DNA from: Corticium candelabrum | Lineage: Eukaryota > Porifera > Homoscleromorpha > Homosclerophorida > Plakinidae | Length of the DNA stretch: 64,000 bases | Direction of reading: 5' to 3' | Assembly: GCF_963422355.1 (NCBI RefSeq) | Contig: NC_085100.1 | Coordinates: 250,501-314,500, forward strand | Shown: piece by piece, positions 55,713 through 64,000 of the stretch | Layout of the letters: every line of letters begins with the position of its first letter | Position numbering within the stretch: the first letter of the stretch is position 1 | Program-made: the position numbers and the translations under genes | The notes under the pieces: model-generated | The model's database searches: none | Seen by the model: only the letters and a program-made list of their open reading frames with translations | Told to the model about the DNA's origin: nothing

Positions 55713-57713
55713 ATGTCTGCTCGGAGGTTCTTTCACTCGATCATCAAGAAAACGTCGCGAACGAACAAATCCTCATCCTCGCCACCGATGAAAAACGCCA
55801 GTCGAAGCAAAACAGAAGAGGAGAGCGATGACGATAAAGAAGTATTAGATCAGCGTGGCAGCCCTGCCTTGGTGGCAAGTTCGAGCAAAGGAAAACGCGG
55901 TGTATCTACCATAGCATTAGACTTAGAATTGAAATCAGATAGCCACGCAAGTGGTAGACGAGTGAGGTCTATGCCGAGATCAAAAGAGCGGCGAAGTGCC
56001 AATTCATCTGCGGAGAAACAAATCGGTTTCACAGCGGGGGCAAAGGACGATTCATCGCCTGAAACAGCTCCAAAACACAAACTCAAATCGCGAAGAACAT
56101 TGCCACCTAGTGCCGCGCAGGCTCGTGTCCCGCATCGACAAACCTCTCCAGATGACTACACGGATCCAGAAGACGCCGCTAGCGACAGAGAGGTGCTAGA
56201 CGAGAGAGAGGCGGGTATGGGTGATGGGGAATGTGAGTATTCAGAACCATGGCAGAATGAAAGGCAAGGGAAGAAAATGATTATAAATACAGTCAAATCC
56301 TCTATCACTGATCTGGCAGCTCAAAGACTAAACGGAACGTACGATGAACCCTCTGATTTGAAACGGAAGTTTGGAAGTGCAAACGGCGTGAAAACTGAGG
56401 GTCATCCAACGTCTGGTGTGAGCACTGCGAGTATTGAGGCTTCGTGTGCGAGTGACTATGCTGATCCGTGGGATAGACTGCCTAAATCAAAGTTCCCACA
56501 ACGTGTTAAATCAAATAAATCTCCTAGTGGGAGAAAAAATGCACAACGTGCAGTGGATGCTGATGATTATGATGAACCATCCAACCAAAAGAGACTGAAC
56601 GAACAAGGAGTTGTTGTTGGTGATCAAAGGTCACAGTCAAAGTCGACGGATGATTATGAGGATCCATGGGACTCTAATGCTGCTAAACCTCTTGTTTCGT
56701 CGTCTAAACCTCCAAAACCCAAACCTAGATTAAAACCTTGTTCAGTAGGAAGTGATGATTATGATGACCCGTGGGATAACAAAGCAAAGTCTCGTTTACC
56801 ATTAACTGATGGTTATGATGAACCTCAGGCTAACAAAGCAAAGTCTCGTTCGACATTAACTGATGATTATGAGGATCCATGGGATAAGAAAGGAAAGCCT
56901 CGTTTACCATTAACTGATGGTTATGATGAACCTCGGGCTAACAAAGGAAAGCCTCGTTCAACATTAACTGATGATTACGAAGAACCATGGGATAATAAGG
57001 GAGCAACAAATAAACCCGTCCAGGGTGCTCGGCCTCCTCCACCTACGTCTTCTGTACCCGCTCGCCCAGTGGAGAGACTGTCCTCACCAGCAGAAATGGA
57101 AAAGCCAAAGTTGAATGAGAGAATGCGACCATTTCGTTTGGATAGGAAACACTCAAATTTAGATGAACCTCCTCAACCTGTTGCAGCTATTATTGATGCA
57201 AGACTTCCACTTGCTAAGCAGACGTAAGTTCCAGCATTTCCATTTTCATGGTAACTAAATATGCTAAGTAATAGACAGGAAAATGTGGACAAACAGGCAG
57301 ACTGTGGACAAAAGTGGACAGACAGAGAAATAGACAACACAGTTATGTGTATGTTGCTTGCATACTGATTATTAATATTAGGACATGCGGACAAGTAAGT
57401 GGCAAATGTGTAGTGACCGACTCTTGTTTGTTAATTAAGGTGGTTTCATGGAACAATATCAAGAGCAGATGCAGATAAAATCCTCAGAGTGTCACTTGAC
57501 AGTAGTTTTCTTGTGAGAGTTAGTGAAAGCAACAAAGATGATCACTCTCTCTCCATCAGGTACAGTGTACTGTCAGAGAGCTTGGTTTATGTATATCGTG
57601 TGTTGCTCTGTCCATCAGTTATACAATATTCACTATTGTAATCATTTCAATATTGTTTTTGTTTGTTTGTTGGTGTTTCTGTTTGTCTGCTTATTTGTTT
57701 GTCTTTCTGTCTT

Positions 57714-57744
<31 letters not shown>

Positions 57745-59131
57745 CAATACATATATTTTCCATTTAAATGAAACGTTTACATCATGAGCAACCTAACACT
57801 AACACAACAGGACCATTATGGTCCAGGAGCATACAAAACTACACTGCGCAAACTACATTTTGATGTTGTAATCTCGCTATGCTAACGAGTTTGTCTGAGA
57901 CAACTTTTGCATTGCAACGCTGTAGAGTCACTGAAATAATTGATCACCATTTGGTCTTGAAGTCGATCTCTTTTCGTTTTCCTTCATCATCCCTTGCACT
58001 CTTTGCAAGCTTGTTCAAATATCTAACTGCTTGTTCGCCCCAACAGCCAAAATGTTTGAAAACAAGATGAATGACCAATGGGCAGGACTCTTCTGGTGGC
58101 AGCTCAGAATTATAATTTGCCTCTTTCTTCTCCTCCCGTTTCATTGCTGCTACTCCTTCTTCTCTGGAGGCTGCTTTCATTGAGTCCAAACACCATAGAT
58201 GAGCCAAAGACACGTCTAATTCAATGTCTGCACTTGAATCTGGGTCATAAACTAGGATGTCCGACCTCTTGTCACTGTTGACGCACCTGTATTGTGGCTC
58301 TAGTTTGTGCAGCAAGTTGAGTTGAGAAAGGCAGTTAGACTATGCTGACACAATTGAGTTGTGAGTGTGCACTGGACCACCCCCAGTCTTACATGTGATT
58401 AGATGGTATCCTTGGATGTCCAGTTCTTTGCCACAATCACAACAATTGCTCGATGCAGGAATGACACATCCCAACCTCATCATAGTTGCCAAATGAAAAT
58501 CGTGTAGTGAAAGTGCAACATGTGACAAGGACAAAATTGCTGACAAACGAGCTCTATCTCTGATTGTATTTGAGGTGTTGTTCAAGAGGTAGTCAACATC
58601 AGCCTTGAGCTGTTGTTGAGTAAGTCTTTGCTTCAATTTTAGATTATCATTGATCAAGTCTGACAGTGACTGCCCCTCCGGCACCGTTTCATGAAGATCA
58701 TGGCCTATAGATCCCATAGAATCAGGACCCAATAGCAGGTTGTTTACAGATTTTTCAAGATCATGAAAACACTCTGGGAGAGTACAGAGAGAGCGTGCCC
58801 AGCTAGAGACAAATGCTAAGGGTGAAATTCTGGCTGATGGTGATAGGATGTCTGTTTGTCTGTCTGTCTGTCTATCTGCTGTCTGTCTACATATATAAAT
58901 TATGTATACAGAAACAGGGAGGTCACCTTTATTATGTTATTTTTCTCTTGCAGACGGTCTGGAGAGATTGTTCATTTGAAGATTGCACGAAAGAATGACA
59001 AGTTTATTCTTGGACTCCACGGCAAGCCTCATCGAACCATCCCTGATCTCATCAAACATTACACTGAACACAAAGTTCCCATCAAGGGCCTCGAATCATT
59101 CACATTGCTCTATCCTGTTAAGAAAAACTAA
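55713..59131 (+). CDS. SHB: SHB-family SH2 adaptor with multiplied YxxP docking motifs
   Basis: SHB/SHD/SHE/SHF adaptors link receptor tyrosine kinases to signalling. Three exons (55713-57223, 57440-57559, 58954-59131) give 602 residues, start ATG 55713 (MSARRFFHSIIKKTSRT). The N-terminal ~500 residues are disordered, with 11 YxxP sites (YTDP, YSEP, YDEP, YADP, YEDP, YDDP, YEEP; six followed by WD, the family's YxDPW motif). Residues ~349-430 hold about four and a half 18-residue repeats (YDDPWDNKAKSRLPLTDG type). A Pro-rich stretch (RPPPPTSSVPARP) follows. The C-terminal SH2 domain is split over exons: WFHGTISRADADKIL, FLVRVSES (phosphotyrosine Arg), IARKNDKFILGL, LIKHYTEHKVPIKG and LLYPVKKN. 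The last intron holds a broken retroelement. The domain order is typical; the tandem docking array is not. Confidence 0.9.
56758..57000 (+). repeat. Coding tandem repeat, 54-bp unit (108-bp pairs)
   Basis: Units alternate YDDPWDNKAKSRLPLTDG and YDEPQANKAKSRSTLTDD, then YEDPWDKKGKPRLPLTDG and YDEPRANKGKPRSTLTDD, ending YEEPWDNKG. The second pair looks like a recent copy of the first. Confidence 0.9.
57860..58760 (-). mobile_element. Broken retroelement fragment (probably non-LTR)
   Basis: On the minus strand, two adjoining open stretches encode a C-terminal retroelement region: a CDCGKELDIQGYHLITCKT zinc-finger-like motif followed by VHTHNS, then a RSDILVYDPD...DIELDVSLAHLW nuclease-like stretch and VIHLVFKHFGCWGEQA. 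This is typical of the end of retroelement reverse-transcriptase proteins. The upstream polymerase region is not seen, and the reading is interrupted at least once. It sits in the SH2-splitting intron of the SHB-family gene, opposite to the gene. The family is not settled. Confidence 0.7.
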
Positions 59132-59673
59132 CATACACACTTTGAGAGATTGAAGTTGTATGTATTTTCTATGACAGTATTCTATTGGAAGTACAAAGAT
59201 AGAAACATTAGCTGTATTCTGACTTCGTCGATAGTTGACCTGTTTTTACAGGTTGATTTGTATTGATATCTATGTAGTTGATAGTGTGTTTTATACAGTA
59301 GCTAGTCAAGATAAAAAAACTGTATGTAAGGCTGACTCGTAGTGCATTGGATAGACTGTGACTATATTCAAGAGTGACCTCGATGTCGACTTTGGCTAAC
59401 TAGTTGAAAAGAGCAAGCCTCATTCATTATTGCCTGCATGGTGTAGTACATTACATACACCATACCCATATAATTTTCATCTGTTAAATAATGGTCCCAC
59501 AAATGCCAGACCTGATTTCTAATACTGCTAACAATTGAATATCTCAGCTCTTGCTTACAAGCAGATTTGATCGCTGTTGCCAAGTGCACAAAGCAGAAAG
59601 AACACTGTCAATTAAAAGTCATGCAGAAAATGTCAAAGTTTGAGTAAACACCGTGACATCATGATGACCACCT
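59132..59673. other. Tail-to-tail spacer of SHB-family gene and NmrA-like gene
   Basis: About 540 bp of 3' UTR/intergenic DNA; no coding or structural signal recognised. Confidence 0.55.
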
Positions 59674-60397
59674 CTACTTTCTCTCCTTAAACACATCGGC
59701 TTGCTGGGTCACCCACTGTTGGACAGTCAGAGGCTCCAGTCCTGTAATAGATGTGTATGTTGCAACAGCAGATGTGTCTACTACGTGAGAAGATCCACGG
59801 TCCACTGCCTTGAAATAGCCAACAACGCCATCAATCGTCCATTCAGGCCAACATGTGTCTACACAGAATTGTTTGAACTTCTCATAGGGAACTTTGACAT
59901 ACTCGATTTTCCTCTCCAGCGACTGAGTAAATGCATTAGCAATGTCATCAAATGTTTGAGCATTTGAGCCCAAATTGTAAATTTTGTTGGCATGAGCCGA
60001 TGGATTAACCAAAACTGCAGCAGCTGCTTTCCCGATATCAGTGACAGCAATTCCAGTAAAGGGAGCATCGGGTCTTGCAGGTGAAAACACTATTGATAAC
60101 AATTGACAAAATTATGAGAAATCAGGGCATGTACAAATAAGTTTTTCATAACAATCATAATTTCTATTTTAAACAAAAGTGGAACAAAACGTACACATTC
60201 AATGCACCTGGGCATTACTGCTGCTAATGATGCAGATGGTAGGTACACTAATTCGCGACTCTTCATATGCATCATATGCATGATGATTATACTAAAAGAA
60301 CTGTACTACTCACCATAAAACACAGATCATTCTATTAGAAAAAATCATTAGATTGATTTAGAGGTCAATATACAAAGTTTTGTGTGTGTGTGTGTGA

Positions 60398-60436
<39 letters not shown>

Positions 60437-61441
60437 TGTGTGTGTGTGTGTGTGTGAGTGTGTGTGTGTGTGTGTGCGTGTGTGCGTGTGTGTGTGTGTG
60501 TGTGTGTCTGTTTATCCAATATTCCCCAAAACATTCACAACAAAATAACAGACAGAGTGCAGCTCTAAAGTCACAACTGCAGCCCAAAACTGTTAGCTTC
60601 ATGTCATTGATTTCTTGCCAGCATCTAACATAATGAAAGTATAAAGTCAGTAAATAAAAATCTACGTAACAACTGAGTCCATGCATAGAGTCATCAATCA
60701 ATAAAATTTCTAACCTATTTTATACAGCATCTTTGGCACTATACAGTACAGTAGTCCTAATACAAATAAAGTTAATTAATTTAATTAATTAATTAGCACT
60801 TAATTAATTAGAGCTGCACAACTCTTACTGCACCCACGCAGTCTGTTCCACCCTTTCTGCTGCGTCGGGCCGAAAGTATAGCATCTGACGCGGCGGAAAG
60901 GGTCTGTCTAGACTAAACTGTGCAGGTGAAACTCCCTCTTACCTTCAGAATTAGCTGTGATCCTTTCAGCACTATAGTAAAGATTTTCAAAGAAAAATGG
61001 CAACCGAAATATGGTGTACGCAACGCCCACGTCCTTCACCGCGTCCTCCACGTCTCTGAACATGGAAGTCAAGACGACAGTAGCAGACTCCCCGGTAAGA
61101 GCGGCTGATATGTCGGAAAAAACGCACACGCTCTTCACACCCACCGATTTGCAAGCCTTGGCCGCCGCTGCGACAATTGGAGCAGGATTCTCGTGACCAG
61201 GGGTCACAATACAAGCCGAAACAGCATTGAATCGCTTGATGATTTCGTCAAATGTAGAGGTGCCCATGTCGGCTGCTATCACCTCGACGGACGGAAGGCT
61301 GGCCAGATCGCTGGCTTTGTCTGGATGACGAGTGCATGCCTTGATGTCGACCTTGTCCGAGTATGACTCGCTAAGACTACAGACAATGGCCTTGCCTACT
61401 TGTCCGCTACTACCGAGAACGAGAGCTACGGGTTTAGCCAT
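59674..61441 (-). CDS. NmrA-like NAD(P)-binding (atypical SDR) protein
   Basis: Two exons (60943-61441 and 59674-60089) join at SE|VFSPARPDAPF and give 304 residues. The nucleotide-binding loop is VLGSSGQVGKAIV (8-20), followed by the typical Arg (TRHPDKASDL) that favours NADP(H), VIAADMGT, VCVFSDISA (site of the YxxxK Tyr, absent here), YTIFRLPFFFENL, and VTDIGKAAAAVLVNP, a hallmark of NmrA/HSCARG proteins. There is no catalytic YxxxK pair, so a redox-sensor or regulatory role like that of HSCARG (NMRAL1) is more likely than dehydrogenase activity. The C-terminal half (~205-304) is helical and typical. Head-to-head with SUGP1, with a perfect-looking palindromic element just upstream. Confidence 0.87.
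60379..60509. repeat. (TG)n array with tgagtg variants
   Basis: About 130 bp of TG repeat with regular gtgagtg and gtgcgtg interruptions, in the single intron of the NmrA-like gene. Confidence 0.95.
60836..60910. repeat. Short foldback repeat, gccagaccc-like family
   Basis: cagtctgttccaccctttct followed by gctgcgtc and then inverted gacgcggcggaaagggtctg. It would form a stem. Related to gtagccagaccctttctgc copies at 40977 and ~34770. Confidence 0.5.
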
Positions 61442-61464
61442 GGAAACAAAAATGAAGTAACACT

Positions 61465-61605
61465 AGCCTCGGCTTCCCTTTGCTTTCGATGGTCCGACCG
61501 CGCGAGGATAGCAACGGGACTGTATCACGTGATGTTCTCTCCGAAATACAGTACTGTTGCTATCCTCGCGCGGTCGGACCACCGAAAGGGAGGCCTAGTA
61601 CAGTG
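61465..61605. mobile_element. ~140-bp near-perfect inverted repeat (foldback element)
   Basis: The left arm cctcggcttccctttgcttt + cgatggtccgaccgcgcgag + gatagcaac and the right arm gttgctatcctcgcgcggtc + ggaccaccgaaagggaggcc are inverted copies of about 55 bases with few mismatches. The loop holds actgtatcacgtgatgttc, and a short inverted actgtat/atacagt pair. It lies ~25 bp upstream of the NmrA-like start codon. A MITE-like origin is likely; a recent insertion is suggested by the small number of mismatches. Confidence 0.85.
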
Positions 61606-62025
61606 TCGCGGCTAAAGTAACACTACAAATTTTGGTACATTATGTAACCAAAAAATAGCTAGTTGATAGTAATTAAGTTCACACATACCTACGCAGCTAG
61701 TGGGAAATCCCCATACACTACCAAGTTGGGCATCTGGGCACTCTAGCTCAGAGCAAACCCGACAGATGTACGAACGTTTCATATGATGAACGTTTACTAT
61801 GCTAGATCCTAACTAGTTAGTGAAGAAGCACTAAAAGTGCAGAGTCATATACAGTTCTGTAGAAGTGCTGGTATGCAGCTTGAAAATGTAATTAGACAGA
61901 ATCCTATGACGTGCGTAATTGTTGTGATTTGGTCATCTCACGGCTAGTTGTACGTCACGTGACCGGTCTTGTCGTAAACAAAATTTGTAACGCGCGCTAA
62001 CAAAAATAACGTTTCAAGTTTGTTT

Positions 62026-62036
62026 ACGCATGCGCA
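62026..62036. promoter_or_regulatory. NRF1-like site upstream of SUGP1
   Basis: acgcatgcgca, 24 bases before the SUGP1 ATG. It agrees with the NRF1 core GCATGCGC. Confidence 0.5.
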
Positions 62037-62059
62037 GATATTAATGTGTTTGGTTTAGT

Positions 62060-62707
62060 ATGGATTTGACGTCGTTTCAGTTGTCGTTTGCCAATGACGG
62101 CAGCTTCATGAAACAGTTCATGGAAATGCAGCAAGCCGCCGGTGGCAGTAAAGACGGACGACCAGCCGAACCCGGAAGTTCCAATGAAATGTCGTCTGCC
62201 GCGGAAAGGAAAGACGAAGATGCGAGGAAAACAACTCCAACGAGCCGGATAGGAGGCATTAAGATTAAAATGAAGACCAGTTTAAACCGGGGCCCCGATT
62301 TGGGGTTCGCTCGGTCGGTTGCGACGAACAGCCGGGCACTCACGAACGTCTTCGACTCCCCAGATTCGCCGGAAGAAAGTGAAACATCTAGAAAGCGGCT
62401 GGGTAATAGCGTGTGGGCACATGAAATCGTTTGGTTTCTTGTTGGGGCCTCATGCGCTTGTAAAAGTTTCGTCCCCAGAGGCACAGTCTCAAGTGATTGA
62501 TGAGAAAGAGGTAGCAGAGAAACTTGCAAGAGTCGTCGCTCAAGGAGGAGCAGCAGTTGAGCGGATGGCGTTGAAGAATAATAGAGACAAGCCGCACTTT
62601 AGGTAAAGCATTAAATAGCAGTTACGTAGACGTAACTATGATGGTTAAGTAGAAAGACAGACAGACAAACTTTTGAACAGGTCCCTTCTGTCTAGTGTGT
62701 GTGTGTG

Positions 62708-62766
<59 letters not shown>

Positions 62767-63214
62767 ATACACAGAGACATTTTTCTGGGCAAAATGTCAA
62801 GACAGTTGTCGACACAGGAACGGACTGATTGCGATGAAGTACACTCACTTGGCTTGTTTCCAGATTCCTGTATGACACAGAGTCTGAGATGCACAAGTTC
62901 TATCAAGAGAAGGTGCGTGAATTTTTACAGACCATTAAAGAAGAGAACGTTTCAGGTCCAGAAGATATCGAAACTCAGAAGCAAGACGAGAGCAGTTCAG
63001 CAGCCAGTCGTAAGAGAAAACGTCGCAGCCGATGGACAGAAGATTCAAGCAAGACAGAACCAGCAAACAAGGTAGTAAGTCAAGGAAGTGAACAGCAAGC
63101 TTTAGAAGACTCGTTTCCACAACAAACGCATTCAAAATTGGATGAACAAACAGTAAACAAAGCTGCACAGGTAAGACATGATTGATGTGACTTAGACCAA
63201 TGAGTGATTATGAG

Positions 63215-63284
<70 letters not shown>

Positions 63285-64000
63285 GCATGACTGCAGTAGC
63301 TACAGCTGCTTGTAATTACGTTGATGTAACACGATGATTTGCAGAGCTCGTACTTGGTGACTGAACTTCTTCGCAGAGGCACACTATGCACCATAGAAGG
63401 GCACCAGTTCTATCTTGTTTTACTGTGCTATGACGTGTATGATTGTTTGTTTGCTAGCTTGCAAATGTAAGTGTGAGCAACTGATTGCTTCAGCTAGATT
63501 AGTGAGCCAAGTTGTCATGACATTGTTATTTGTTTAATAAGCATGCACAGGGAAGACTACAAGTTTTAATGACTTATTCAATAGAACGTGTAACGATTGC
63601 AGTTTCTATTGCATACATAACTTTCGTGTTCTTGACAGCCGGATGTGTTCATGGGTCAATATCAGGAAGCTATTAGGAGAGCTCAGCAGCTGGCCCAGCC
63701 ACTTACTGCTCAGAGGAAAATAGCTAGTCAGCCAGCTGTACAAAGGAAGAAATCTAGTAAATTGGATTATGACAGTGATGAGGACACAGAAGGTGGTACA
63801 TGGGAGCATAAATCTAGAATGGCTGAAATGGCTAAAACAAAACGTAAGATTTTGTCTAGTTTGCCTTCATTGTTGAGCACGTGGCGTGTGTTGTTAGAGG
63901 TGGCAAAGACATTGACAGAAGCATCCGAGGGAAAGCATCACTTGGCAGACTTCCTGCCACGTGACGAACTTGAGAAATTCACAGAGAGAGTCAAGGCAGC
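62060..64000 (+). CDS. SUGP1: SUGP1 (SURP and G-patch protein), N-terminal part; runs off the right edge
   Basis: SUGP1 is a spliceosome factor that helps branch-point recognition with SF3B1. Start ATG 62060 ([20 protein letters not shown]); FANDGSF matches the human conserved motif. Exon 1 ends near 62403. The SURP domain ([10 protein letters not shown]-type: [36 protein letters not shown]) is split by an intron at ~62604-62860. An [13 protein letters not shown] nuclear-localisation/linker segment follows (63011-63050). Then an exon ~63640-63840 gives [14 protein letters not shown] and [16 protein letters not shown], then ~63900-64000 [15 protein letters not shown], the segment before the G-patch. 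Only one SURP domain is visible; vertebrate SUGP1 has two. The G-patch lies beyond the window. Confidence 0.88.
62693..62763. repeat. (TG)n-(AC)n inverted microsatellite
   Basis: gtgtgtgtgtgt joins directly to (ac)n through ttacac, giving a TG run followed by AC: a short perfect foldback inside a SUGP1 intron. Confidence 0.93.
63221..63282. repeat. (AC)n microsatellite
   Basis: About 62 bp of AC repeat in a SUGP1 intron. Confidence 0.95.

Larger units (their letters stand above)
61442..62059. other. Divergent intergenic region, NmrA-like / SUGP1
   Basis: About 620 bp containing the foldback element, then AT-rich DNA, then a CG-rich core (acgtgaccggtc, cgcgcgctaa, NRF1-like site) near SUGP1. 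Bidirectional promoter is inferred. Confidence 0.55.

Overview
This is a stretch of animal nuclear genome. About 18 multi-exon genes have orthologues across Metazoa. Introns are mostly short (55 to several hundred bases) with GT-AG ends, genes are packed head-to-head and tail-to-tail, and the DNA carries very many (TG)n/(AC)n arrays and small inverted-repeat elements. An early-branching invertebrate such as a sponge fits best, but this is inference from gene architecture, not a marker-gene result.

Layout. 1-2844 (-) NOL6, cut by the left edge. 3342-7954 (-) LIN9. 8536-12210 (-) ULK3. 12475-13089 (-) a single-exon Ras-like GTPase. 13992-23916 (+) LRRC49, whose 4.7-kb last intron holds a complete opposite-strand gene (19154-23343) related to pyranose 2-oxidase. 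24152-26499 (-) SKA1. 26703-31877 (+) an intronless 1,724-residue PDZ/coiled-coil protein with a Rab11-FIP-like C-terminus. 32087-36860 (-) SNX1/2. 36918-38120 (+) a polytopic membrane protein. 38255-39967 (+) RNA polymerase III subunit RPC7. 40050-41405 (-) LYSMD3/4. 41673-43145 (+) SFR1. 43599-50155 (-) a TTLL6/13-type polyglutamylase. 50349-52516 (+) UBE2Q. 55713-59131 (+) an SHB-family SH2 adaptor. 59674-61441 (-) an NmrA-like protein. 62060 to the right edge (+) SUGP1.

Functional themes are ordinary housekeeping: ribosome assembly, MuvB/DREAM cell-cycle control, kinetochore, DNA recombination, Pol III, splicing and retromer. Two genes, LRRC49 and TTLL6/13, belong to tubulin polyglutamylation. 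Several pairs share very short divergent promoters: SNX1/membrane protein 57 bp, TTLL/UBE2Q 193 bp, SKA1/PDZ-FIP 203 bp, LYSMD/SFR1 267 bp.

The most unusual content is the intron-nested pyranose-oxidase-like gene. It keeps the flavin-linking His but has lost the usual catalytic His, and it carries three apparent single-base frame slips. Next are the PDZ-coiled-coil-FIP protein, an SHB adaptor with an expanded YxxP docking array, a 38-bp minisatellite shared by introns of two neighbouring genes, and several undescribed-looking inverted-repeat elements, three of them inside SNX1. No tRNA, rRNA, CRISPR or prokaryotic operon structure was seen.
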